Assembly (NCBI GenBank): GCA_001466705.2 | Contig: LATX02000013.1 | Location: 744,001-808,000 of the forward strand | DNA length: 64,000 nt | Direction of reading: 5' to 3' | From: Moniliophthora roreri | Taxonomy: Eukaryota > Basidiomycota > Agaricomycetes > Agaricales > Marasmiaceae | Shown: positions 11,575 through 24,560 of the stretch, in pieces | Numbering within the stretch: the stretch's first letter is position 1 | Layout: each line of letters opens with the position of its first letter | Made by a program: the position numbers and the translations under genes | Notes under the pieces: generated by a model | What the model saw: only the letters and a program-made list of their open reading frames with translations | What the model was told of the DNA's origin: nothing | The model's database searches: none

Positions 11575-13644
11575 GACAAGTAATACGAGGTGACGTGGAC
11601 GCGGGCGTAAAGTTTATAAGTACGCCCCTTCTCGCAAACAGGGCCGGAAGTCCGTGAAATTTTAAGCCTACTGGCCAGCTTGATGATCAGACTTCCGAGC
11701 TTGGAAGTTCCCTACGTATCTAGAGTCTAGCCGATAAGTGGAGTCAGGGGTCGTTGCTGTAGTGCAATGTAAGCATCGAATCTTCCGATCGGCGGGGGCA
11801 GGGGGGGGAAGCCTAAATTCTTGAAAGGTGATAGACCACGAGAGTGCAACAGACCGTCGGTGGTAAAATATTTACCAGGTAGCCAGACGGTGTCGAAGTG
11901 TTTGATCCCAGTGCACCAGATGGAATTCAAACGGCGGAAAGGTGAGGTTTATATGCACACGAGCAGCGCTGTGACAGAGACTCAAGTTCATTCTGTATGA
12001 ATAGTGTGAATACCGTTCATAATTTCGAGTGAAACTTAGATGTACTTACCGCGTCCGGCGGAGTACACCCATAGAGAGTCATTTGACACGTACGCAGACA
12101 GCTTGAATCATCTAGCACCTGTTGGTGTATGATTACTTTAGGGCCTGCAGGAGATTCGAGTAATTCGTATCCTTGAGGATGGACGAACCAGAAGCAGGAG
12201 GCTTCGTACGTATTCGGAGCGCTAACAAATCACCGCATAAGAGTCCTAATGTAGGATTGAACTAACCTTCTGGGGTAGAGGAAGTATTGAGACACTCGGA
12301 GCGGCCGTTCGTGCGATACATCATGATGGTCAAGGCGAGAAGAAAATGCGCTCGCGCGCCGATGCATGATCGTGGGAATCATTTCGCCACGCGCCATAAC
12401 CATTCCATGATTTGAATGACGACGTCCATTATCACTTACGCTGAAACTCATCCTCCTTTGTTCTTCCTCCCGTTTCTGCACAGGAACAAGATCAGAAATC
12501 CTGAGAATGTGAACGGCAAGCCCCGGAGATCGTTGACCTTGGTGAGACAGCGCCCAAGGCATTGCAATTGGGTACTTACTACACTGTATTTGATTTCGCG
12601 TTTAGCAGTATTCACTGTATTGACATGTCCCTTTAACTGTTCTAGGACGGACGGCGTTCTAGGATTCTGATGTTCTGAAGAGCACTCCATCATTCATATC
12701 TACCCATGTGTGCTCTCGACCGCTCTCGACATACCCAAGTTGAAGCAGGTGAGTCGTAAATGTCATTCTCTTGGGTTCTCAGCTGACTCCTATTGCTGTA
12801 GAGGTCAAACATGATTAGAAAGCAAGCTCGTAAGGCGAAATGCCTCGGGGAAGATTCAAGAATAGTGTTGGGTCCCGCATCAAACTTCTCCATGCTGCTA
12901 TCAGCGCATGTGTGCTTGTCAGAACTTTGATCCTCCCGCAGATTGTTCCTGCTCGCATGGCTCGATTTAGTCGAATTATATGCCCTTCCCAATGCCCAAT
13001 GATAATATCGTTTCCTTCTGCGTTGTCGGCAATATGAGACCACTCCGAATCGGCCGTTTATAACGAAGCTCGGTTACTCAATACTTCAGAATCCGGGACG
13101 TCTAGAGCGAAACGTTCAGCAATGCCAATGCCGAGTCCTATTCTTACCGCCACTGTCCTCGATTAAGCGCGTACGTCTCACCCAGTTGGCGTAAACAGGA
13201 CCTGGCCATGCTGGTCTTTAACCCCTTCCCGCTCGGTGTCCGTTCTTAGCGGTCGGTGAGGTTAATTCTGGGTATTCAAACGAGTCAGGTGGTCATATCC
13301 CGGGAGAAGGTTGATATAGCAGGCTTTGATTTACAACGCTCAGCGTCTCTTGACAATCCCTGATACTTTTACCTGCTGCATCGCCTCGAGGTTTCCTCTC
13401 TAGTTTGGGCTTTAATGAAGAGTATCAGTACTACGTAGTACATACTTGCCACTAAGCGAAGCGACTAACCTAAGTGGCCAGTGCAATTCCTTCCGAACGC
13501 TAAATGACCGATCAGATCAGAAAGCCCCATGCTTGGATCATTTTTATGTAACGGCACGATGGACCATGAAACTGACTTCATACATAAAATGGCAGCTCCA
13601 ATTCGGAATGGGCAGACAATTTTTGTCCTCAAACCACCACCACC
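11575..13644. other. Intergenic, 2.1 kb without a supported gene
   Basis: Begins with the dehydrogenase copy B promoter. Several open frames of 80-117 codons on both strands (for example minus 12690-13043) overlap one another, match nothing I know and show no consistent exon structure. The right end is the promoter of the GH3 gene. A small unrecognised multi-exon gene cannot be excluded. Confidence 0.4.
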
Positions 13645-16600
13645 ATGATCCCCCTATGGCTGGTGTTGCTTCCTCTCGTTCTAGCGCAAGAATCAAGCAT
13701 GCCTAGTGCCACTCCATCTTCAGTAGTCCCATCATCCACCTCGGTCTTTTCTGAATCCCTTCCACTAAGTTCAGCTCCGGTTCCAAGCCCAAGCTTTACG
13801 AGCGCAGTATCTGTGTCCAGCTCGTTCGAGAGTGCAACTTCGGGAGCAACTTCGGCACCTAGTTCGGAAATCTCCTCGACATTTGCTTCATCTAGCGCAC
13901 CTTCATCTGCACCTTCGTCAGCGCCAAGCTCAGCACCGAGCTCAGCACCGAGCTCAGCACCAAGCTCAGCACCAACCGATTCGACGCCAGCTTCCGCTGG
14001 ATCAACTACGACCAGGAACATAGTACCAATTCAACCATACACATTCACACCATTCCCAGTCCCATCACAACCTTCTATTCCTGGCGTTTTCCCTGAAACG
14101 GATCCTAATAGTCCTCCAAGTGTTGGTGCTGCGGTGATTCCAAACTTTGGACCAGCATGGGCAGCTGCGTATGAAAAGGCCAAGGCGAGGGTGAGTGGTC
14201 TATCTCCCGTTCGATGACGTTGGCATGTGGATTGCATTGTGGAGAACCGAGAATAACATTCGGACATGTTTCCCCGCACATGGTGCTCAGGGTTGGCCGT
14301 GGGGAGTCACGGCGGCCAAGCGCTTCAATGTTGTTCCGGCGGCGGCGGTATTGACGGCGTCTAATTCCGTTTGTCGATGCCGACTTGATCATATCGCGTC
14401 TTTTTTTTTTTTTTTTTTTTTTTTTTTTGGTTACCAATTTCTCACCTTCCGAATTCATCCACTAATATTCCGCCTTTGTTGTTTTCGTCCAGATTGCAGA
14501 CTTTACGCTCGAGCAGAAGGTCAATGTCACTACGGGAGTCGGATGGATGGGTGGCCGTTGTGTCGTAAGTCCATGCCAATAGCGCGTTCCATCAAACCCG
14601 AATTGACACGACTTCTCTTTAGGGGAACATTCCAGCGGTCGGGGATTGGCCTGGGTTGTGTTTAGAGGTGCGTTCGTTACTACTCTCGCAGATGAACTCA
14701 AATTAATGAACTTTCATGCATCTAGGACTCGCCGTTGGGTGTGAGGTTTGGTGACTATGTCACTGCTTTCCCTGCTGGTATCAACGCTGCTGCTACGTAA
14801 GTGGCGAATCCGACTGTTTTGATAGCTTACTGACGTTATGCTTCTACGAATAAATAGGTGGAACCGAGATCTTATTCGCGCTCGCGGTATCGCTATGGGT
14901 CAGGAGCATGTCGGCAAGGGTGTCAATATTGCTTTAGGTATGTTCATTACCTTGGAGACTGAATCGGAGTTAACGAGGATTCATGTACGTAGGACCAATG
15001 ATGAACATGGGAAGAGTCGCGGAAGGTGGAAGGAATTGGGAAGGTTTCGGTGCAGATCCATACTTGACCGGAGAATCTGCCTATGAAACGATTTTGGGTA
15101 TGCAGCAGGCTGGTGTACAGGCTTGTGCGAAGCATTACATATTCAAGTGCGCTGCTCATTCTCTCTCTCCACTTTGTTCCGAACAACTGACGGAATGAAC
15201 GATTTACAGTGAACAAGAGCACAAGCGAACGACTACTTCCTCCGATGTCGATGACAGAACCGCTCACGAAATTTACGCACATCCTTTCTTGAGGAGTGTT
15301 CAGGCTGGCGTTGCTAGTGTTATGTGCAGTTACAGTTAGTGGTCTCTTCACATGGATTCAACGTATTTCGCTAAACAAGCTTTCTACAGATCTCAATAAT
15401 GGAACGTACGCCTGTGAAGACGACAAGATGATGAATGATATCCTCAAGCGTGAATACGCGTTCCAAGGATGTAAGTTGTAATAACTGTTGTTAGCGCGAT
15501 CAAGAGCTAAACACTTTCCGATAGTTATCATGTCAGACTGGCAAGCTACAATGTCCACTATCTCAGTGGTTACTGGTCTCGATGTATGTTTCTTCGTGTA
15601 TTTGGGTCTATCGGGGCTAACTTCTCCCTGTAGATGACCATGCCCGGAGATATTACCTTCAATAGTGGTGATTCGTACTTTGGTGGTAACCTTACAGCCT
15701 ATGTCACAAACGGTACCATTACTGAGGCACGTGTGGATGATATGGGTATGTTCACCTTGTACATCTCCTTTACACCCTCTTCTGACCCTCTATCCCATCA
15801 GCTACCCGTATCATCGCCGCCTGGTACCTCCTCCATCAAGACGCTCCTACCTACCCCCCGACCAACTTTGACGCGTTCAAACCCGACAGCGAGGAAACCA
15901 ATGAACACATCGACGTCCAAGACGACCATGCTGACCTCGTCCGAAAGATTGGAGCTGCCTCTACGGTTCTGCTCAAAAACGTCAACGGCGCTCTTCCCTT
16001 GACCGGCAAAGAACGAAGCATTTTCCTCGCAGGAAGAGACGCAGGTCCAGCTTCAATTGGTCCAAATCGGTACCCAGACCAGGGTGGATCGCAAGATATA
16101 GCAGATGGTATTTTGGCAATGGGGTGGGGTTCTGGAACGGCTAATTTCACGTATTTGATCTCGGTACGAATCTGTTCAGGGTTGGATCAACCCTTGTTTT
16201 TCTCTTCTCTTCTTTTTGCTGATCCGGTTTTGCAGCCCTATGAAGCGATTCAACAACGCGCACGAAAACATCGCACGTCTCTTTCTTGGTCGTTCCATGA
16301 TTTCGATCTTCCAAGAGCGGGTAACATGGCTATCAAGAAGGATGCGGCCCTTGTGTTCATTCAGGCTAGTTCTGGCGAGCAATACATTACTGTTGATGGG
16401 AACGAGGGTGATCGGTGAGTTGTTTTCCTCTACATGTTGATTCACTATCATTGAGACGTCTCCTTGCAGTAAAAACCTCACGGCCTGGCAGGGCGGTGAT
16501 GATCTTGTTCTCGCAGTTGCTGCTCAGAACAACAACACGATAGTAATCGTGAACAGTGTTGGACCGCTTATTGTTGAGCCTTGGATCGATCATCCGAATG

Positions 16601-17473
16601 TTACGGCTGTACGTTTCTCTATCACACTTACTTTTCACACGAATATTGAGTTTGACTTTCTACAGGTCCTTTGGGCTGGCTTACAAGGAAATGAAGCTGG
16701 GAACTCGATTACCGATGTGTTGTATGGTGATTGGAACCCCTCTGGACGATTGCCGTATACCATCGCGAAGAGACCTGAAGACTATTCTGCCCAGTTGGTG
16801 CTTGGTGGTACAGAACAAGAGATCCTGGTCATCCCTTATAACGAGGGCCTCGAGATTGACTATCGTCATTTTGACGCTGTACGTCTCCCCTTCATCAACC
16901 TTTTCATTACCCGGCTGATTTTTATCATTATAGCATGACATTGAACCTCGCTTCGAGTTTGGTTTCGGAATGAGCTATACCGAATGGGAGTATAGCGATC
17001 TAGACATCTCCGTGATTGACAGTCCCGATGGCCAATACACTGAAGAAGAGGTTGCATGGGCGCGAGGCGAAGCTACTCCGATTGAAGTTGGATCTTCTAC
17101 CGCATTCTGGTGCGTTCAACTATGTTCCTGTCATCCCTGTTCAACCACTAATCCGATTCACAGGCTCCACCGACCCGCCTTCAACGTAAGTTTCGACGTT
17201 CAAAACACTGGAGACGTCTACGGCGGTGATATACCTCAAGTATACCTCAATATGCCTAGATCCTCTGGTGAACCCCCTTCGATTTTGAGAGGATTCACGA
17301 ATACGGAAGCTGAACCTGGCGAGACGAAACGTGTTAGCCTCCTCTTGTCGAGGTATGATGCGTCGATTTGGGACGTGGTTGCACAAGGATGGAGGAAGCC
17401 CAAGGGTGCAATTGGTGTTACGGTTGGTAGGAGTTCGAGGGACGGCAAGTTGATTGGACAGTTGCCTGTTTAA
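13645..17473 (+). CDS. Secreted beta-glucosidase, glycoside hydrolase family 3
   Basis: Sixteen exons and fifteen introns give about 890 residues. [15 protein letters not shown] is a signal peptide. Residues ~18-150 are a Ser/Thr/Ala/Pro-rich, probably O-glycosylated region with seven SSAP repeats. The GH3 core starts at [10 protein letters not shown] (~185). KHYIFNEQE is the conserved substrate-binding segment, split by an intron inside the Asn codon. IMSDW (~395) carries the nucleophile Asp. Then come [13 protein letters not shown], the second alpha/beta domain ([20 protein letters not shown]), [10 protein letters not shown] and a C-terminal fibronectin III-like domain ([20 protein letters not shown]). 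It should hydrolyse beta-glucosides such as cellobiose outside the cell. A glycosylated linker at the N-terminus of the mature protein is unusual for the family and suggests a wall-tethered or surface form. Intron 1 (14191-14492) is long for this gene and holds a T28 run. Confidence 0.92.
13891..13974 (+). repeat. 12-bp coding minisatellite (SSAP x7)
   Basis: Seven tandem 12-bp units, typified by AGCTCAGCACCG, each encode Ser-Ser-Ala-Pro in the N-terminal linker of the GH3 glucosidase. Units toward the 3' end are nearly identical at DNA level, suggesting recent expansion by slippage. Confidence 0.9.
14401..14428 (+). repeat. Poly-T run (T28) in intron 1 of the GH3 gene
   Basis: An uninterrupted run of 28 T lies inside the 302-bp first intron, about 65 bases before the CAG acceptor at 14490-14492. 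It may act as an extended pyrimidine tract or simply be a slippage-prone homopolymer; length is also prone to sequencing error. Confidence 0.85.
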
Positions 17474-17766
17474 TGGACAAAGGGACCATACTCAAACCCA
17501 TATCCAACGCAATCTTAAAGGAACGTTCAATGGGGAACTTATTACGGACAAGGACAATCTCAGGACACGATTTATGATTCATTATTGAAAGACAGACGTT
17601 CTCGATGTGTTTTTAGACCACGATAATAATGATGATGATTCTGGTTGTTGTATCTACCAAAAATACCCTCCACGTATACTATTGTATGTTCAGCGTCCGT
17701 TTCTGGTCAACGACAGTCAAATTATGCTGCTTGGAGCAGGTGGGCTGTCGCATGGTTGACTAGGGT

Positions 17767-19097
17767 CTAGTCGCGCCTGCTCAGCGGAAGGGTTGGTATC
17801 TCTATCGACAACTCGTCGTCGTCATCCAGCGAATGATGAAACTCGATGTCATTCGAGGCTAGTGCTCCGCTGGTATTAGCATCGTATGATTGTCGAGTTA
17901 GAGAGTTGATATTTAGAAGAATTCGGTATCCCTAAAGTACAAAAATTCAGATTTTTCAGGGAAACGATCATACGACGGAAGACGCACGGAAACTGAATAC
18001 GAAGTAAGTATCCAAGGATACAATGCAGCAGCAAAATTATGATACTTCGAACTATATAGGAATGCTTGCAGGACAATCAAAGCTGTTACTCAGACGTTAG
18101 AGCCAGTAGCTTCAGCGAACCAGAACCCGGAACGCACCAAACAATGCAAAAAACGCCCACGTCCCATCTCTCATCAACAGTTTCACAGTCGGTACTGCTC
18201 GGACTCCCTCGATGTACTTGTACAGCGTCAAGACGAAAAGAACCGTTTGAAAGACGATGACTGCTCCACCATAAAACAAGATACCGGTTGAGACGTCTGT
18301 TACGAAGCATATCTCGTTAAAGTGAATTCCTGGGAGGGCGAAGCCCAGTCCTACACAAATGCCGATTATCTCGAGAGCGAAGCAGAAAAGCAGCAGCCCT
18401 TTAATATAGTTGTTGCCAAAGTAGAGAGCGTGTACTGTGAAATGCGTCAGAGATCATGAGTTTGATCAAACTGATGAAGCGAAGACTCACTTCGCGCCAG
18501 AAACACAAGGTCGCACGCGACGATGATGAGCACGGGGACAACACCTTCATAAACCTGTTTTGTGGATGAGCGGTAATCCATGGATGTGAGAAGAGTGGAC
18601 GGACCTGCCATATGAAGCAGCCACGTCTACTGAAATGGAATCTTTCTGTCAGCTCTGAGCCAACGAGAAGTAATGGTCTTTGGGAAATTAGTCAGGGTTT
18701 CTCGGGTGGAACGTCGGATAGATGCTCACATTTGAGCAAGGAAAGGGAAGTAGCGCAGGAAAAAGAAGTCAAATTTTATGAACGTCCATTCCCTCCTAGC
18801 CTTCATCGTTAATCCTAGCGTATTAAGATAATCGCGTCAACTCGTACGGCCAGAATATATCAACCTGTAATACAGGAAATCGTCACGAAGTCGAAATTTT
18901 GCTGGAGGAATGGAACATACCTCATCCTCGAATGTCAAGCAGATATCATAGAGCAGGAAACAAAGGGCGCTAACTAACGAAATAGATTTTAATCAGTAGA
19001 GCAAACGTAGTTTGTACCAGGAAAAGACTTTGCCTGAACTGTGCTCCACAGCTTGTGACCCTTCTGCTGCCTCTGTTGCGGTTGGAGCCGGGCGCAT
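17767..19097 (-). CDS. DUF6533-type seven-span membrane protein, copy A
   Basis: Reconstructed by aligning four tandem paralogues (A-D) with shared exon boundaries. The order is MRPAPTATEAAEGSQ; LCFLLYDICLTFEDE (first span plus the acidic motif of DUF6533); VDIFWPREWTFIKFDFFF; a second hydrophobic stretch; YEGVVPVLIIVACDLVF; LALEIIGICVGLGFALPG-like spans; TGILFYGGAVIVFQTVLF; the conserved RDGTWAFFALFG; then a last span before GYRILLNIN and a short polar tail ending LPLSRRD. About seven spans in ~330 residues give a GPCR-like layout. Agaricomycetes have large families of these proteins of unknown function. Intron 1 appears to use a GC donor (TTCAG|GCAAAG). All other junctions are normal and no lesion is seen. 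Confidence 0.72.
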
Positions 19098-19643
19098 AGA
19101 CTTGATAGTTCACAATAGAACAAATAATTCGCGAGACCTAAGGGAAAGAAGTTTAGGTGTCCTCAGACTTGCCTTTATCCGTTCCGCGTGTTCATACTAG
19201 CCAATGCCTCTTCCCGCCCTGTTCCTCGCTTCCGTTGCGCCTTCCGGTCCTCCTCCGACAAGGGGTTCTCTCCAAGATGGTTCTATCATAGCTGTTGGTC
19301 TCTCTGTTGAGTGTACCGTCCATGACCTCAAGCGATAACTGAGGTGTGGGGAAGGAACGATGAAGAGAATATGGTGGTAAAAGGCTGATGCGCGATTGGT
19401 CGCCAGGAGGCGCCCGTGGTAAAAGATGTACACAGGCGCTCTCACAGGTCACGACGATGATAATGATGCTTGTTGCATCCACTTCTAGGTACTAGTACAT
19501 GCTCTACTATATATTCATTATACGATAATCAAGTCACACTGCTCCTTGTTCGTAATGCAGCGGAAATTTGTGGGTGTGTAGGTAACGAAGGTCCTCTATG
19601 ACCAGAGTATCCGTCAATTGGAATCTAGCTGAACTTTTCGCGC
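19098..19643. other. Intergenic between DUF6533 copies A and B
   Basis: Promoter of copy A and 3' flank of copy B. Small overlapping open frames (for example minus 19192-19482) have no paralogue in the other three spacers and are not supported as genes. Confidence 0.5.
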
Positions 19644-20972
19644 CTACTGGATGGAAGGGATTGATGTCATATCCACCGGAGGCTCGCCGCCCAGCATATG
19701 GTGACTCTTGAACTCAATGTTCGAGACCAGTGCTCCACTGACATCGGCATCGCATGGTTGCTGACTTAGATGATTGATGTTAAGAAGAATTCGGTATCCC
19801 TAAGATTCATAAAAAAACAGAATGAGTCTCCATCGGCAAGATGATAAATGGCCAAACACTCACGGAAAACGAGTACGAAGTAAGCACCCAAGGATACAAA
19901 ACACCGGTAAATGTGGGATGTTTGAACCAATAGGCGGACATTCCTATCATCATAACTGTTGATACGTCAGAGCATGTATAAACAAACAACCATTTCGGAA
20001 ACCGGGAACGCACCAAATAATGTAAAAAATGCCCAGGTTCCATCTCTCATAAGTAGCTTCACGATCGGTATATTACCCCAGCCTGCTTGGAGTTCTGCGA
20101 CGAACTTGTATAATGTCAATCCGAACAAAGCCGTTTGGAAGATGATGATTGCCCCAACATAGTACAAGAGACCGTGTGGGATCTCCGTTACAACGCATAC
20201 CTCACTGAAGTGGATACCAAGTATGCCTAGGCACAAGCCTACGCACACACCAATGATTTCGAGGATGAGGGAGAAAGATACGAGTCGTTGGATGAATTTG
20301 CTGTCAAAGTAGAGGGCGTGTACTGCAAGGTACGTCAAGATTTGTGCGAACCGCGGGGAAAAGGACTTGCTTCGTGCCCGGAGGATGAGGTCACACGAGA
20401 TGATGGTCAACACTAGCACGGTGCCTTGGTAGATCTGTAAAGGATTTACAGGTGAGTGATAGATACGCATATGTAAGGTAGACATACCAGCCAGATCCTG
20501 CAGTCAAGATTATTGAAAGGGCGGATCCTTCCTGTCAATAAGAACCTTCAAAAGCTGTGTGAGTAATGGTCCGTCGAGTGAGATTGTAGCTGCTCACATC
20601 TGAACCAGAAGAGGAAAGTAGCGCACGAAAAAGAAGTTGAATTTCATGAACGACCATTTCTTCCTGTCTTATCGTCAATGCCAGCATTTTTCAAGGCACG
20701 CAGCCACTCGTACCGCCAGAAGAGATCGATCTGAAAAGAGTAAGAATTGTCACGGAATTGAATGTTTGCGGCTCAAGGCGCACCTCATCATCGAATGTCA
20801 AAAGGATATCATACAGCAGGAAGCAAAGTGCGCCAACTGATAAGTAGAATGGTGATGGTTAGTGGAGCAAACGAGATTTGGAGCATGGAAGGAAGACCAT
20901 GCCTGAACCGCGGTTAACATATTGTGACGCTTTTGCTACCTCTTCTGTGGTTGGAAGCGAACGAAAAGGCAT
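19644..20972 (-). CDS. DUF6533-type seven-span membrane protein, copy B
   Basis: Same nine-exon plan as copies A, C and D. It starts MPFRSLPTTEEVAKASQYV. The LLYDILLTFDDE motif follows, then IDLFWRKKWSFMKFNFFF over a 50-bp GTACGA..CAG intron, YQGTVLVLTIISCDLIL, EIIGVCVGLCLGILGIHF, GLLYYVGAIIIFQTALFG, RDGTWAFFTLFG, LYPWVLTSYSFS|GYRILLNINHLSQQ, and an acidic tail ending TSIPSIQ. Closest to copy C (shared MPFRS start, near-identical intron sequences). About seven hydrophobic spans; integral membrane protein of unknown role. Confidence 0.75.
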
Positions 20973-21760
20973 TTAATGGTCTGCAGTCAGTCCCGAACTA
21001 GAGCATATTGGAAACCTCGGGAGTTGGTTATAATCATCAGAACCATCAGAGCTATCAGATCGAGGGTGAACACAGGTTAACCACGGCCTAGTCAGGTTCT
21101 GCCGGGATCATTGGTCATGTTTGTTTGATTACTATCTACGGTAGGTACAGCCACAAAAACCGGTTTTCGCTATCAAACAGAGCCTGAGAGGGGGAATTTT
21201 ATTTGGGTAACTAGCCGTAGATACGGACGGAAAGGCAACCGGGCGGATCACCCTCTCCAACTTCTGCACAGGTATACAACTAATAGTGTCATTAGCAAGG
21301 GCCGAATTTAAAATTTGTAGATGCGGATAGCCACGTACCTTTGTCACTCTTAAAACAAAGACTCATGTAAGTTTGAGGTTTTCAGAAGAATCAAAGTTGC
21401 TCACCTCCAGGTCCAGGTCACTAACAATTACTGTAACTTGAAGACTCGAACAAGTCACATCGCAAGCTTCCAACGACGCAAGGACTCGAATTTCGAATTT
21501 GAAAGCAAAAGGCTGAGGCACGTGGGATTACCTGAATTGGATGAGATATACCCTCAACGACGTCTCAGACCCCGGGTCGCGATCTGACTCTCGCCCTTTT
21601 GGTAATGATTATTCTCATCGTTGTATTCACTAAAGATGTCCTCTGAGAAGTAGCAGTACATGCTCTATCGTACATTCAGCATACAACAATCAAGTTACGC
21701 TGCTCATTTTCTAATGCGGCAGAAAGTAGTTTGTGTTGTGCTTCATGACCTAAGTGTCCA
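20973..21760. other. Intergenic between DUF6533 copies B and C
   Basis: Promoter of copy B, about 500 bases with nothing recognisable, then 3' flank of copy C. The last ~100 bases align with the flank of copy B, in keeping with a shared duplicated unit. Confidence 0.5.
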
Positions 21761-23093
21761 TCAACTGGAATCTAGTGAACTTCTCGCGCCCACGGGAGGG
21801 ATTGAAGGGATCTCTATTGGCGACTCCGATTGGTAATTTTTGAAATCAAAGTTTGAACTTAGTGCTCCGCTGATGTCGGCATTGTGTGGTTGTCGACTTA
21901 GATGGTTGATGTTAAGAAGAATTCGGTATCCCTAAGATTCAAAACAAACAGAATGAGTCTCCAGAGGCAAGATGGAATGAATGGCCAAACCCTCACGGAA
22001 AACGAATACGAAGCAAGCACCCAAGGATACAAAATACCGGTTAAAGAGGGATTGTCGAGCCCATGTATAAGTAGTCCTATCATCATAACTGCTGCTATGT
22101 CAGAGCACGTATAAATATCATTCCAGAACCGAGAACGCACCGAACAGTGTAAAAAATGCCCAGGTTCCATCTCTCATCACTAGTTTCACGATCGGTACAT
22201 TTCCCCAGCCCACTCGGACTCCCTCGATAAATTTGTACAATGTCAATCCGAATAGGATCGTTTGGAAGGTGATGATTGCTCCAGCATAGTACAAGAAACC
22301 GTGTGGGGTGTCCACTACAACACATATCTCGTTGAAGCGCATACCACGTATGCCTAGGCCCAGGCCTATGCACGCACCAATAATTTCGAGGATGAAGGAG
22401 AAAGATACAAGTTGTTGGACGTATTTGCTGTCGAAGTAGAGTATGTATACTGCGAGATACGTTAGGATTTGTGCGAGCTGCGAAGAGAAGGGACTCACTT
22501 CGTGCCAGAAGGATGAGGTCACACGAGATGATAGTCAACACCAACACGGGGCCTTGATACCTCTGTAAGAGATTTACGGATGAGTTATAGGTGCGCATAT
22601 GTAAAGTAGACATGCCGGCCAGAACCTGCAACCAAGACTATTGAAATGGTGAATCCTTCCTGTCAATAAGGGTCTTCGAAAGTTGTGGTGAGTAATGGTC
22701 TGTCGAGTGAGATTGTAGCTGCTCACATCTGAGCTAGAAGAGGAAAGTAGCGCACGAAAAAGAAGTTGAATTTCATGAACGACCATTTCTTCCTGTCTTA
22801 ACGTCAACCCCGATATTTGCCAAGACACGCAGCTACTCGTACCGCCAGAAGAGATGAACCTGGAAAGAGTAAGAGCTGTTACGGAAGTTGCGGCACAAAG
22901 TATGAAGCGCACCTCATCATCGAATGTCAAAAGGATATCATACAGCAGGAAAGAAAGTGCGGCAACTGATAAGTAGAATGGTGATTGTCAGCGGAGCAAA
23001 CGAGAACGAAAAGGGAGCTGTGCCTAAACCGCGGTCAACATATTGCAAGGTTTCTGCTGCCTCTGGTGTGGTTGGAGGTGAACGAAAAGGCAT
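21761..23093 (-). CDS. DUF6533-type seven-span membrane protein, copy C
   Basis: Begins MPFRSPPTTPEAAETLQYV and continues LSFLLYDILLTFDDE, VHLFWRKKWSFMKFNFFF, YQGPVLVLTIISCDLILL, FILEIIGACIGLGLGIRG, GFLYYAGAIITFQTILFG, MRDGTWAFFTLFG and GYRILLNINHLSRQPHNAD, to a stop at 21761-21763 after VGARSSLDSS. The intron before YQGP starts GCATGT where copy B has GTATGT, so a GC-AG intron must be spliced; otherwise the frame is intact. It is the last array member before the transposon at 24.3 kb. Confidence 0.72.
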
Positions 23094-24314
23094 AAACTCA
23101 GGGATCCGCAGTCAAGGCCAATATTGGTATCCAAGCGAGAGCTCGCAGCGGTAGAGATTCTGCCTAGGGGAACTACAATACTGGCAACCTCGGGAGTTGG
23201 TTATAAGCATCGGAATCATCGGATTGGAAAGTAAGCACGGGTTGACCGCGGATCTACCGTACCCGCGCCCGCACCCGTTGAAGAGCGGTGTTCAGCTAGA
23301 ATCACGGACCCTAACGGTACACCGTACGGATTTCTGGTAGACATGGTGCATGAAACGACCCCCCGGTTGCTGGACATTCTTGCTCAACGTACTGTCTGAG
23401 TCTTGAGAAGCACCTTTGCGTCCCAAGTATCGGATTTGATAAGACTCTAGGAACAGGCTTTAAGTACCTAGCGTCGGATCAGACTGATTCTGTGCGGAAA
23501 TGAGGCGCGCCTCGTTGCACCTCTCCCACAGCGCCTCAGACCTCTCCAACTCTTCAAGTCCCCCAGAACCGCCTGCTGGTGATCACTTCCGGCGACGGTG
23601 ACTCACTAGTACTCATCACCGGCCCTCCAACTTCAGTCACCAATCACATGGTCCTTTGTCATTGCTCCCGTACTGTTATTATCGTTCCGTCGTGGATCTC
23701 AGCTTGAGTAGCGCCAACTTGCTAAGAGTTGGGAGCATCTCATCGTCGGTAGCAGAGTCTGAGAATGACGAGGCTGGGAGTTTTGGGTCGGGATTTGGGT
23801 TGGATGGACCTTGGGAGGAATTGGGTATGCTGTGAATCGAACAACCTGAAGAGTTACTAGATATTATCACGGATTGTAAAACGCACAGAGGGCCTTAGAA
23901 ATTGACGTCTGTCCAGCCAAATTGTTATCTCTGGCGCGACATAGTCGGAAGCTATGCATTTGGGACCTTGAGGCGAGCTGAATGAGGCATGCGTAACGGT
24001 AACAGAGGGTTCAAGTGGCAGCGAGTTATCGTCTACAGATATACCTGCTTACGTCGGGTGATGACGAAGCATCAAAAGAATTGCCGCGGACAACCATCCC
24101 CGGCAATTTTCATGGCATTATAGCTCGACACCAACCTCTCTCGACGTCGGCGTAAAGGTACGATATTAAGAGAAAACATACCCATATTATCATAGTGCGT
24201 ATGCTTAATCCTTCAGAATTGCCTCTAATCTAACAAAAAACCAAGGATTAACACCGTGACCCGAATTCCAGTTTCCCGCAAACTTTTTCGAAATTTCATT
24301 TTTGATTTTTTCCC
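23094..24314. other. Intergenic between DUF6533 copy C and the transposon
   Basis: Promoter of copy C, then ~1 kb with no supported gene. A 63-codon minus frame at 23679-23870 is Ser/Pro-rich and unsupported. The 9-bp target duplication GATGCTATC starts at 24315. Confidence 0.45.
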
Positions 24315-24560
24315 GATGCTATCTAGTCTCGATCAGACCTCCGGCGGGATTTCCATTTCCGGGCCATTTCTTGTTTATGTTTTGTTTGGTCGTTTTTCTG
24401 AGGCATAGTGGAAACCGGAGGTCTGGTGCACTTTAGCCGTGGGACCCTCCCTCAGTGACATCGCGGCCTTGTGTACCCGGCACTTAACGCCTGCGCTTTC
24501 GACTGGTCTCGAATACTATACTCTCTGCACGCCACCTATTACTACCAATCTAATACCTTC

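Noticed and set aside
13629..14021. 130-codon minus-strand frame with ELGA repeats
   Set aside because: Antisense of the SSAP repeats of the GH3 gene; a repeat in one frame keeps the other strand open.
14105..14458. Poly-lysine containing minus-strand frame
   Set aside because: It is the antisense of the T28 run in GH3 intron 1.
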